A stretch of 6,674 bases of DNA from JOPF133 sp052144935 (GCA_052144935.1 JBKQPR010000126.1:1-6674); one strand, 5' to 3'; shown: positions 1 to 6,606, counted from the first letter of the stretch. Made by a program: numbers and translations. Notes: generated by a model from the letters alone, not told the origin.

Positions 1-266
1 GTTTCGATCAGCCCCGTTACCAGGACTCACCGCTCGCCAGCTATCGAATCTAACCATCAACTATTCGAGTGGGTCCTTCCCCCACTGGTAATCAGCCCCA
101 TTGGGGCACACGCGAAAGCGCCTGCCCCACATGCGCTGCAGGTTCTTCGGCAGCAAGGTGGGACACACGGGGTGCCGTTTCGGCCCGTCTGCCGGGCTGG
201 CGGGCCGCCCAATTCTCCGACAGCTTCTGACGGTCGTGGCTCGGAGGACGCCGGCCAGCGGCACAT
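1..266. other. Non-coding region with stem-loops, downstream of the transporter
   Basis: No convincing gene lies here. It is the 3' flank of the minus-strand transporter gene. Three small inverted repeats are visible: AGTGGG/CCCACT at 68-73 and 81-86, GCCCC/GGGGC at 95-99 and 103-107, and an imperfect hairpin at 103-128 closed by a C-GAAA-G loop. None is followed by a T-tract on either strand, so a standard intrinsic terminator is not supported. A 69-codon minus-strand frame (270 to 61) overlaps the transporter stop as ATGA. Its product is Arg/Pro-rich with no recognisable domain, and it runs through the hairpins, so I do not call it a gene. Confidence 0.6.
68..128. repeat. Cluster of three small inverted repeats sharing arms
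   Basis: Stem 1 is a perfect 6-bp pairing (68-73 with 81-86, 7-nt loop). Stem 2 is a perfect 5-bp pairing (95-99 with 103-107, 3-nt loop). Stem 3 pairs 103-113 with 118-128 around GAAA, with a 2-bp mismatch inside an otherwise matched 11-nt arm. Stems 2 and 3 use the same GGGGC at 103-107, so they cannot form together. The sequence looks like a short dispersed intergenic palindrome of GC-rich soil bacteria. Copy number elsewhere cannot be seen from this window. Confidence 0.5.
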
Positions 267-1304
267 TCATGCCGTCACCTCGCGATGGCGCGTGGCATAC
301 AGCGCCGCGGACATTCCCGCCAGGGTTGCCAGGGTCAGCACCCCCGCCTGCGGCGCGGTCAAGGGAAGGTAGAGAATCAGCACGCCGCAGAACATCACCG
401 AGGCGGCAATCACCTTGTCCGTGATGCCCTTCTCACGGAAGAACATCCATCCCGCAATCACCGCCAGAATGATGCCCGCGCGCTTGATGCTCACCGTGAT
501 GGCCACCGCCAGATAGGTGTACGAAGCGAGCTGGAACAGCAGGGACACGGCGTCCGACAGCCCCGCCAGCGAGATCCATTTCCAGTTGCCGCGCGCGGCG
601 GCGGCGAAATCGGACTTCTGCAAGCGGCCCAGCAGCCAGAACGACACGCACAGCCCCAGGCCGTAGGCCACCGATTCCACGTAGATGTCGCTCATCAGCA
701 CCAGTTTCTTATCCAGCGGATTGGTAATGGAAAAGATGAACGACACCAGCAACATGTAGCGGCTGCCCTTTTCGCGTATCACGGCTTTCACGGGCGCCAG
801 CCAGCCGATGGCGAAGAGGCGCCGGTGCATCACCAGCGACCCGACCACGATCAGCACGATGCCCAGCGACTTGAGCGGCGCGATCTTCTCTCCCAACAGC
901 ACGAAGGTGGTGAAGATGAGGAACACCGGGGTGAAGGAAAGAAACGGCACGCACAGCGACATCGGCGAGATTTGCAGGGCGCGGAAATACAGCCACATCA
1001 CGATGGTGATGAGCGAGACATCCAGCACCAGGTAGACGAAGAAGGTCGGCAGAGTCGGCATGCTCAGGAAGGCCACTCCGAACAGCGGGCCGGTATCGCG
1101 GATTTCGATGGCCGCCCCGCCCTCCACCCGCCAAGCCAGCACCAGCACGAAGACCGCGGCTACGGCCACGCGGATCCAGAAAGTGGCCGGGACCAGATCG
1201 CGCCGTTCGAGCGCGTGCTTGCGAGCCACGTCCGTGAACACGTTGGTGACGGACATGGCGGCGGCCAGCAGCAGCCCAAAGGGAGAAAGCCCCAGCGCCG
1301 GCAT
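267..1304 (-). CDS. EamA-family (drug/metabolite transporter superfamily) permease
   Basis: This is a 345-aa inner-membrane protein with about ten or eleven hydrophobic segments (roughly residues 5-25, 41-59, 87-107, 114-137, 143-160, 183-200, 210-227, 242-265, 268-290, 297-315, 319-337). It shows the duplicated EamA architecture. Each half ends in the typical pattern of a Pro- or Lys-rich helix, a (G/R)EK motif (138-140 and 290-292) and a Gly-containing last helix. The ATG directly follows the TAA of the rhamnosidase gene (TAAATG) with only a short AGG before it, so translation is probably coupled to that gene. The substrate is not readable from sequence. The operon position suggests uptake of L-rhamnose or a rhamnoside product. 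E. coli RhaT belongs to the same superfamily, but this protein does not look like RhaT in sequence. Family call is firm; substrate is inference. Confidence 0.88.
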   Translation of the reverse strand: MPALGLSPFGLLLAAAMSVTNVFTDVARKHALERRDLVPATFWIRVAVAAVFVLVLAWRVEGGAAIEIRDTGPLFGVAFLSMPTLPTFFVYLVLDVSLITIVMWLYFRALQISPMSLCVPFLSFTPVFLIFTTFVLLGEKIAPLKSLGIVLIVVGSLVMHRRLFAIGWLAPVKAVIREKGSRYMLLVSFIFSITNPLDKKLVLMSDIYVESVAYGLGLCVSFWLLGRLQKSDFAAAARGNWKWISLAGLSDAVSLLFQLASYTYLAVAITVSIKRAGIILAVIAGWMFFREKGITDKVIAASVMFCGVLILYLPLTAPQAGVLTLATLAGMSAALYATRHREVTA

Positions 1305-4067
1305 TTACCTGGCGATGAGCCGCACGGGCCCCAGCAACCCCGAAGGCTGCACTGCCACCGAAGCCATGTCCTGCGCCTGGAAACGCTCGCCGTACTTGGC
1401 GGTGAGCGTTTTGTAATCGGGCAGCGGACCCTTGGCCAGGATGTTCAACGCGGAATTGGCCACCACCACGCGAATGGTGTTGGCGCCGGATTTGAGCAAG
1501 CCGGTGACCTCGACTTCGTAAGGCGCGCACCACACCGCTCCGGCGCGTTGGCCGTTGACGTAGACTACCGCGGCTTCGCGGATAGGGCCATCGAACAGGG
1601 CGCGCATTCCGCTGGCCGTACGGCGCTCGTGGGGATCGGAAGGGGTCCCCTCACCGAAGTTGAGGAAGACTTTGTGCCGTTGGAGATTGGGAACCTCGAC
1701 GGTCTTTTCGTAGGTGGCCTGGCCGGAGAAATACTTGCGGCTTTCGTCGGCGGTCCAGGATTGAAGCGTGTTCATGTTGACGGCGGCGCTGCCGGGGAAG
1801 GTCACCCTCCAACCGGTGGAGAGGTCGATGGGCGCGGGCGCCGAGGCGGCGGTGGGTGGCTCAAAGGGGGCTTCGCCCTTGGCGAACACGACTACGCGCG
1901 ATTCGTAAGGCGCGAGATCGAGCGACAGGCGGGTGCCTCCGGCGGTGGAGGTTTTGCCGGTGAGAGGGTCCCATAGAGAGGCGAAAACGCCGCGGGGTGG
2001 CATGCGGAACGTGGTGTCCGCCCGCACGGCATGATTGCTGGTGTTGACCAGGAAATAGATGTCCGCATAGGACAGCTTGCGATGCACGAATCCGATTTCG
2101 GGCACGGGATCCCCAACTGGCGCGGGGGGCTGGCGCGGCGCCGCGGTCGGGTCGGTTCGATCGGGTAACCGGGCGGTGGCTACATCGGGATTCATCGCCT
2201 GGTGCAACGCTGCGCCCAGCCCGCTCTCGTTCTCCACCAGCTTCAAGCCGGCCGCCAATTGCCGGATCTGGGGCGTGTCGCTCTCGGCTTCCTTGAGCCC
2301 GGGAGCCAGCGACGGCCTGCGCCGCGTGGCAATTACGGTGACGCCTTTTTTCGCGAGGCCGGCGATCTTTTCGAGCGTGGCGAGCGGCATCCGCTCGACA
2401 TTCGGCAGCAGCAGGATGTGGTAAGGAACGCCGGCCTTGGCGATCATCCCGTCGTCGATGAAATCGAAGTTATAGCCGGCATCCTCGATGGCCGGAATGA
2501 GGTTGGGGCCGAGCAGCCCGTCCATGGCCTGGTTCACCGAGTCGCGGCCCAGCCGGAAACCGGCGAACGCGTCCGCGGTGGGCAGATACACGGCCACGTC
2601 GTTGGCCGGCTCGCCTTGCCGCATGAGGAAGCTGATGCGCTGGAAGTACAGCGCCACGTCCGGCATCACCAGGTACCACGGGTTGTGATTGTTGAACACC
2701 GCAGCGGCATAGAAGCGCCAGCCCGGCTCGCCCGCTTCCGGAGGGGAATACGGCCAGCCGTGTCCCACAAACTGGTTGATGCCCTGCAGGAAATGCAGGT
2801 CGGCCTCGGCCTTCATATCCAGAGGAGTGGCGCGGAAGACCGGCGAGTGCAGCCACGTCCAGGTCTCCGAAGAAGTCACCGTGCGGCCGAGCAAGTGGCT
2901 GGCGGAAGCGGCCCAGCGCGCCGACGAAAACCGCCGCCAGCGCGGACCCTCTTCGCCTTCGGGCAGGTCCACGTACTGGTAGCTGGAGAGCGTCACCGGC
3001 GGAATGCCGTAGGTCTGCGAGCGGAAGAGCGTGTGGTGCTGGTGGGCCCACTCCGTGAGCGGCTTTAAGTAATGATCGTCGCACAGCTCGCTGAGCGTCA
3101 GGCCCCAATCGTGACGGATGGCCAAGGTCTTGTCGCCGATATCTTCGGACAGCGCTGGCAGGTAGGGAGTCAAATCGTAGCCGCGGCGCTTCTGGAATTC
3201 CGCCAGGAAGTCGTCCGTCCAATCGGAGTTGTAGACCTCCAGCGAGTCGCTGAAGATGGCGTGCGGCGGATTATTCGGCACCGCGTCCAGCAGCTTTTCG
3301 CCCACCGCCCTGAGGTGCGTGTCGATGGCGGCGCGGCTGTAGTGATCGAGCACGTAGCCTTCGGCGCCCACGGCGGGGCGCTTCACCGTCTGGCGTGTGC
3401 GGCTGGCGATGAAGAATAGCACCTGGCGGTCGCCGCCGGGCCCAGAGGGCGCCCCGGTGGCGAGCGTTACGGAATTGCCGTTGGCCGCAAGCTGCGCGTT
3501 GCCGGGGCTGAGGTAGGCGGCGATGAACTTCTCGCCCTCTTCGAGCTTGGGAATCGGGATGGAGCCGGTACCGGCGGGTGCGTTGGCGTGCGCAACTCTC
3601 AGCCGGCCGGAAGCCTCGGTGATGGGGATGTGCGGACCGCCGAAAGGCCAGCCGCTGCCGAGCGTGAGATCGAAGCGCAGGCCCAGTTCTTTGGCCTTGT
3701 CGGAGGCGAAGCGCAGGTCGCCCAGGAACTCGTCGGAGAGGTAGGGGAAGTTGTGGTCCAGTTCGAGAGGGTAGGTGGGCTGCACTTCGAAGCCTCCGAT
3801 GCCGCCGTCTTTCATGGCGCGCATCTCGCGCTCCAGCTCGGGCTTGACGACCGCCGGGCCGAACCACCACCAGCGCACCATGATGCGGGCATCGTCGGGG
3901 GGATGCTCGAAGGATTGGCGGAGATCGGCCAGCGTGGCGGGCGCGGCGGCCAAGAGGAGGCAGGCCAGCGCGAGTAGGGCGGCGAAAACGAGCAGCACTT
4001 GGGGGCGGGCGGCGCCGGTGCGGTGGGGGAGCGCGCCGGCTGAAAGTCGGCTGGGCCCAGGGGGCAC
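1305..4067 (-). CDS. Exported GH106-type alpha-L-rhamnosidase
   Basis: A large secreted glycoside hydrolase expected to release terminal L-rhamnose from pectic or other plant/microbial glycans. GH106 signs are an N-terminal barrel with RWWW (65-68), GGIGGFE (about 88-94) and GSGWPFGG (137-144), then a C-terminal galactose-binding-like beta-sandwich (about 747-920). E277 (FSDSLEVY) and E401 (TSSETW), 124 residues apart, are plausible catalytic glutamates by comparison with characterised GH106 enzymes; this is inference. Start: the frame is open to an ATG at 4448 (1047 aa), but a signal-peptide-like stretch (Arg residues, then about 20 hydrophobic residues, cleavage near AAAPA or TLA) lies at residues 143-175 of that long form. 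I therefore prefer GTG 4067, giving 920 aa with the signal at its N-terminus, although it lacks a clear Shine-Dalgarno. Other in-frame starts are ATG 4337, ATG 4328 and GTG 3998. The gene is followed without gap by the transporter and is divergent from rhaI. Confidence 0.87.
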   Translation of the reverse strand: MPPGPSRLSAGALPHRTGAARPQVLLVFAALLALACLLLAAAPATLADLRQSFEHPPDDARIMVRWWWFGPAVVKPELEREMRAMKDGGIGGFEVQPTYPLELDHNFPYLSDEFLGDLRFASDKAKELGLRFDLTLGSGWPFGGPHIPITEASGRLRVAHANAPAGTGSIPIPKLEEGEKFIAAYLSPGNAQLAANGNSVTLATGAPSGPGGDRQVLFFIASRTRQTVKRPAVGAEGYVLDHYSRAAIDTHLRAVGEKLLDAVPNNPPHAIFSDSLEVYNSDWTDDFLAEFQKRRGYDLTPYLPALSEDIGDKTLAIRHDWGLTLSELCDDHYLKPLTEWAHQHHTLFRSQTYGIPPVTLSSYQYVDLPEGEEGPRWRRFSSARWAASASHLLGRTVTSSETWTWLHSPVFRATPLDMKAEADLHFLQGINQFVGHGWPYSPPEAGEPGWRFYAAAVFNNHNPWYLVMPDVALYFQRISFLMRQGEPANDVAVYLPTADAFAGFRLGRDSVNQAMDGLLGPNLIPAIEDAGYNFDFIDDGMIAKAGVPYHILLLPNVERMPLATLEKIAGLAKKGVTVIATRRRPSLAPGLKEAESDTPQIRQLAAGLKLVENESGLGAALHQAMNPDVATARLPDRTDPTAAPRQPPAPVGDPVPEIGFVHRKLSYADIYFLVNTSNHAVRADTTFRMPPRGVFASLWDPLTGKTSTAGGTRLSLDLAPYESRVVVFAKGEAPFEPPTAASAPAPIDLSTGWRVTFPGSAAVNMNTLQSWTADESRKYFSGQATYEKTVEVPNLQRHKVFLNFGEGTPSDPHERRTASGMRALFDGPIREAAVVYVNGQRAGAVWCAPYEVEVTGLLKSGANTIRVVVANSALNILAKGPLPDYKTLTAKYGERFQAQDMASVAVQPSGLLGPVRLIAR

Positions 4068-4097
4068 CCCATGACTGGATGCCCCACAGTGCGTCGG

Positions 4098-4290
4098 CAG
4101 CTTGGCCAAGGGTTCCAGGAGCGTGCGGGGAGTCAGCAGCTTGGCCAGGGGTTGCTGCAAGGTGCGGGGAGTCAGCTTGGCCAATAGTTGCGTGACGGTG
4201 CAGGGCGCCCGATGGGCCGGGGGTTGGTTCAGGGCGCGGGTTGGCAACTTGGCCAAGGGTTCCAGAAGAGTCCGGGGCGCCCGATGGGCC
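4098..4290. repeat. Degenerate tandem repeat, about five units of 36-39 bp
   Basis: Units begin with CTTGGCCAAGGGTTCC-like sequence at 4101, 4140, 4176, about 4212 (degenerate) and 4248, so the spacings are 39, 36, 36 and 36. Units 4098-4136 and 4137-4175 agree at 33 of 39 positions. 4101-4130 and 4248-4277 agree at 27 of 30. A 16-nt block (4203-4218) recurs exactly at 4275-4290, 72 bp away. All spacings are multiples of three, so both strands stay open; on the minus strand they read as a repeated PRTLxxPLAKLxT peptide. The array lies upstream of the rhamnosidase signal peptide, so it more likely belongs to the control region or a dispersed DNA element than to mature protein. Confidence 0.8.
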
Positions 4291-4292
4291 CG

Positions 4293-4309
4293 GCAGGCCG
4301 AGAGCCTGC
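4293..4309. repeat. Short palindrome GCAGGC/GCCTGC at the end of the tandem array
   Basis: A perfect 6-bp inverted repeat (4293-4298 with 4304-4309) around a CGAGA loop, immediately after the second copy of the 16-nt block. On the minus strand it reads GCAGGC-TCTCG-GCCTGC. Similar GC-rich mini-hairpins are common between genes in Acidobacteriota-like genomes, but that is recollection and not shown here. It has no T-tract and would not act as a simple terminator. Confidence 0.5.
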
Positions 4310-4520
4310 GCCACAATCTGATTCGCATGGCTATCATGCTATTCCTTTGGCGTGAGGCGCACCAGGGGTTCGGTGGCTTTTTGCGGCGTTTCGGAGTAAG
4401 AAACGGCACAGGGCACCGCCTCAAAGGGCGCAGGTGTCCTGGTTTCATCGAGATCCATGGGCGGCAGGGGGACCGGCCGGGACCGCCGGGCGGAACAACC
4501 TGCGTTCCTCTATGTGTAAC

Positions 4521-4567
4521 GCCGGAATCCGGATGCGGGTTGCCCCGCGGCCGCCCGCGAATCCGGC
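4521..4567 (+). other. Possible structured leader between the divergent genes
   Basis: An outer perfect 6-bp stem (GCCGGA 4521-4526 with TCCGGC 4562-4567) encloses an inner perfect 5-bp stem (GCGGG 4535-4539 with CCCGC 4544-4548, loop TTGC). A palindrome ATCCGGAT (4527-4534) lies between them. If transcribed from an upstream promoter this could be a 5' leader structure of rhaI, but it matches no riboswitch I know. In DNA this GC-rich, stems of this length can arise by chance. Confidence 0.25.
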
Positions 4568-4643
4568 GATCCTGCTAACCACTTTCACTGGCACGATTTC
4601 CATCCCACGGCCCGGACCGGGAAGGTTCCGCAAAGCGAAACCG

Positions 4644-4670
4644 CAACCTGTTGTAAATTATTGTTTGACG
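4644..4670. promoter_or_regulatory. AT-rich promoter/operator candidate for the divergent genes
   Basis: This patch (CAACCTGTTG followed by TAAATTATTGTTTGACG) is a sharp AT-rich island in a GC-rich gap and lies 52-78 nt before the proposed rhaI start. It begins with a perfect 4-bp inverted repeat CAAC-CT-GTTG (4644-4653), which could be part of a regulator site. TAAATT or AATTAT could serve as a -10 on the plus strand. On the minus strand TTGTGG (4681-4676) with TAATTT 15 nt further is a weak -35/-10 pair. No pairing is strong enough to fix a transcription start. Control by a rhamnose-responsive regulator is expected for such a locus, but none is encoded here. Confidence 0.35.
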
Positions 4671-4705
4671 CCCCGCCACAAGTGCGCGTCAATGTGGGAG
4701 AGAAC

Positions 4706-4711
4706 GGGAGG
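4706..4711 (+). promoter_or_regulatory. Ribosome binding site deciding the rhaI start
   Basis: GGGAGG ends 10 nt before the GTG at 4722 and is the only Shine-Dalgarno-like run near the N-terminus of rhaI. The in-frame ATG at 4692 and the ATGs further upstream lack such a site. This is the main reason for choosing the GTG start. Confidence 0.55.
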
Positions 4712-4721
4712 CCACCCAGAC

Positions 4722-5915
4722 GTGATCACGACTCCGCAGACCGAATCCATCGCCAGCGCCCTAAACGGTTTCCATATCGAACTGCCCTCATGGGGGTTCG
4801 CTAATACCGGCACGCGCTTCGGCAAGTTTCTGCAGCCCGCCGCGGCCAGCACGATCGAAGAGAAGTTCAGCGATGCCGGACAGGTACACCGCTGGACCGG
4901 CATCTGCCCGACGGTGGCGCTGCACGTGCTGTGGGACCTTCCGCATGGCGCCGGCGACGCGGCCGAAATTCAACGGCTGGCCGCGCAGCACGGGGTGCGC
5001 GCCGGCTCCATCAACCCGAATACGTTTCAGGACCAGGTGTATAAATATGGATCGCTCGGGAATCCCGACGCCGAGGTGCGGCGGATGGCCCTCGATCACA
5101 TTCTGGACAGCGTGGAAATCGCCAAGGCTCTGGGGAGCCGCGATGTGTCGCTGTGGTTCGCGGACGGCTCCAACTACCCCGGCACGCAGAACATCCGCCA
5201 CCGGCGCGCCTGGTTCGCGGACGGGCTGAAGACCGCGCACGAGCGCCTCTCGCCGCAGCAGCGCATGCTGGTGGAGTACAAGCCCTTCGAGCCGGCCTTT
5301 TATCACACCGACATCGCCGATTGGGGGATGGCCCTGCTGTTCGCGCAGGCGGCCGGGCCGCGGGCTAAGGTGCTGGTGGATACCGGGCATCATTACCAGG
5401 GACAGAATATCGAGCAGATTGTGGCGTGGCTGCTGGATCTGGGCATGCTCGGCGGATTCCATTTCAACGACCGGCGGTATGCCGACGACGATCTGACGCT
5501 AGGATCCATCGACCCTTACCAGATATTCCGCATTTTCCTGGAGATCCAGCACTACGAGTGGGAGACCGGCCAGCGCGCGGACATTGCCTACATGGTGGAC
5601 CAGAGCCACAATCTGAAGGGCAAGATCGAGGCCATGATTCAAACCGCTTCGACCGCCATGGAGCTTTACGCCAAGGCGGCTCTGGTGGACCACGAGAAGC
5701 TGGCCGCGGCGCAGACCCGCTGTGCGCTGGTGGACGCCGAGACCTGTCTGCGGGACGCCTTTTCGAGCGACGTGCGGCCGGCCATCCGCGAGTGGGCCCT
5801 ATCCAAAGGACTGCCCGCCGACCCCATGGACGCCTTCCGCCAGAGCGGCTACCTGGAGCGGATCACCGCCGACCGGGCCGAGCGCAACGCCGCGGCGGTA
5901 ACGAGCTACGCTTAA
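4722..5915 (+). CDS. rhaI: L-rhamnose isomerase, Pseudomonas stutzeri RhaI type
   Basis: A cytoplasmic metal-dependent TIM-barrel aldose-ketose isomerase converting L-rhamnose to L-rhamnulose; P. stutzeri-type enzymes also accept other sugars such as L-lyxose, L-mannose and D-allose. From the GTG start it is 397 aa. Expected ligands are present: E185 (VEYK), D220 and H223 (LVDTGHH), H247 (GGFHFND), D255 and D257 (YADDDL) and D293 (MVDQSHN). Their spacing equals that of E219, D254, H257, H281, D289, D291 and D327 of the P. stutzeri enzyme, without an indel. PSWGF..TGTRF near residue 22, YKYGSL and DGSNYPG also match the family. It is not related to the E. coli RhaA sequence type. The frame is open upstream to 4434, but that extension is Arg/Pro-rich and unlike the family. 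ATG 4692 is the main alternative start. TAA lies 4 nt before rhaM, so the two are likely one operon. Confidence 0.94.
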   Translation: MITTPQTESIASALNGFHIELPSWGFANTGTRFGKFLQPAAASTIEEKFSDAGQVHRWTGICPTVALHVLWDLPHGAGDAAEIQRLAAQHGVRAGSINPNTFQDQVYKYGSLGNPDAEVRRMALDHILDSVEIAKALGSRDVSLWFADGSNYPGTQNIRHRRAWFADGLKTAHERLSPQQRMLVEYKPFEPAFYHTDIADWGMALLFAQAAGPRAKVLVDTGHHYQGQNIEQIVAWLLDLGMLGGFHFNDRRYADDDLTLGSIDPYQIFRIFLEIQHYEWETGQRADIAYMVDQSHNLKGKIEAMIQTASTAMELYAKAALVDHEKLAAAQTRCALVDAETCLRDAFSSDVRPAIREWALSKGLPADPMDAFRQSGYLERITADRAERNAAAVTSYA

Positions 5916-5919
5916 GGTT

Positions 5920-6237
5920 ATGTCGCGCTACGCCTTCAAACTGCGCATCCGGAAAGACGCTATTGAGGAGTATGAGCGGGAGCACCAGCGGGTGTGGCCG
6001 GAGCTGCTGGCCAAGCTGAAAGAGGTGGGGATCTCGGACTACTCGATCTTCCGCCGCGGGCAGGAACTGGTGCTGACGTTGCGCGTGGAGGATTTTGAGA
6101 AGGCCTGGGACGAGCTGGACCGCGACCCGGTGAACCAGCGCTGGCAGGAGTACATGAGCAGGCTGTTCGAGCCGGTGCCGGATCAGGGAACGGGGGAACG
6201 GTTCGCCATGATGAAGGAAGTGTTTCATCTGGAGTGA
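5920..6237 (+). CDS. rhaM: L-rhamnose mutarotase
   Basis: A small cytoplasmic dimeric enzyme of the RhaM/YiiL family that interconverts the alpha and beta anomers of L-rhamnose and so supplies the form used by the isomerase. At 105 aa it has the normal family length (E. coli RhaM is 104 aa). The expected catalytic histidine is at position 22 in EREHQRVWPEL, as in E. coli. Other family signatures are Tyr41 in SDYSIF, QRWQEYM (about 93 residues from the next-to-last helix to the end in register with E. coli QRWWKYM) and the C-terminal EVFHLE, which matches E. coli EVFYLP. The ATG lies 4 nt after the rhaI stop with only AAGG in front, so translation is probably coupled. Ferredoxin-like dimeric alpha/beta-barrel fold is known for the family. 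Confidence 0.95.
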   Translation: MSRYAFKLRIRKDAIEEYEREHQRVWPELLAKLKEVGISDYSIFRRGQELVLTLRVEDFEKAWDELDRDPVNQRWQEYMSRLFEPVPDQGTGERFAMMKEVFHLE

Positions 6238-6260
6238 GGGGGGCGGCGACGCTGTATTCA

Positions 6261-6395
6261 CCGCCGAGACGCGGAGCACACAGAGGAAGCGCGGAGAAAA
6301 ACAAGAGGAACACACTCGACGCGGAGCCTTCGCAGCGACCCAGTCGATGTTCTTGGAGCGAGGAAACTTCTGACGCGGAGGCGGAGGCGGGGAGA
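6261..6395. repeat. Purine-rich dispersed-type repeat with GACGCGGAG motif
   Basis: GACGCGGAG occurs at 6268-6276, 6318-6326 and 6372-6380 (spacing 50 and 54), with a variant AGCGCGGAG at 6288-6296 and a GCGGAGGCGGAGGCGGGG run after the third copy. The overall character (CCGCCGAGACGCGGAGCAC, then GAGGAAGCGCGGAGAAAA) resembles the 'cgcagagacgcagagg' class of intergenic repeats found in many unrelated bacteria. The resemblance is from memory; its copy number here cannot be seen. Confidence 0.6.
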
Positions 6396-6523
6396 AGAGG
6401 AATTGAGCGCCGCTGGTACGGTGTATCTCCGGATGGCCCGGCGTTGCTGTGTTTGGCTGCCTTTTCCTTAGCTGTTTCTGGGTTTTCTCTTCAATTAAGG
6501 GCGCTGGCGACGCCCCGACATTT

Positions 6524-6606
6524 GGAACCGGTTCCGTACTCCCCGTAAAGGGGAGCGCTCCCCGCAGGGAGCGTGCCATCAGGCCAGGTTTTACGCCCCT
6601 GGGGGC
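6524..6606. repeat. Cluster of GC palindromes
   Basis: GGAACCGGTTCC (6524-6535) is a perfect 12-bp palindrome. GGGGAGCGCTCCCC (6550-6563) is a perfect 14-bp palindrome. GCTCCC (6557-6562) also pairs with GGGAGC (6567-6572) around CGCA, and CCCC 6541-6544 can pair with GGGG 6550-6553, so several exclusive hairpins compete. GCCCC (6595-6599) pairs with GGGGC (6602-6606). No T-tract follows, so this is better read as a palindromic intergenic element than as a classical terminator, though it could slow transcription running past rhaM. Confidence 0.55.

Noticed and set aside
61..270. Minus-strand 69-codon frame overlapping the transporter stop as ATGA
   Set aside because: The overlap suggests coupling, but the product is Arg/Pro-rich with no domain and runs through the intergenic hairpins. 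It is more likely chance openness in GC-rich DNA.
285..1976. Long plus-strand frame of 563 codons opposite the transporter and rhamnosidase
   Set aside because: Its product is His/Gln/Arg/Gly-rich without any domain, and it is antisense to two clearly recognisable genes.
4098..4290. CRISPR array
   Set aside because: Units adjoin without unique spacers, diverge strongly from each other, and no cas gene is present.
4102..4578. Plus-strand 158-codon frame through the tandem repeat
   Set aside because: Openness follows from the repeat period being a multiple of three; the product is low-complexity and unrelated to any family I recognise.
4434..4721. Upstream extension of rhaI from the ATG at 4434
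   Set aside because: The 96 extra residues are Arg/Pro-rich, contain the leader hairpins and the AT-rich patch, and do not resemble RhaI N-termini; a Shine-Dalgarno supports GTG 4722 instead.
6234..6548. Plus-strand 104-codon frame after rhaM, overlapping its stop
   Set aside because: It spans a repeat and gives a low-complexity product with no domain; the GTG start overlaps the rhaM end only by chance.
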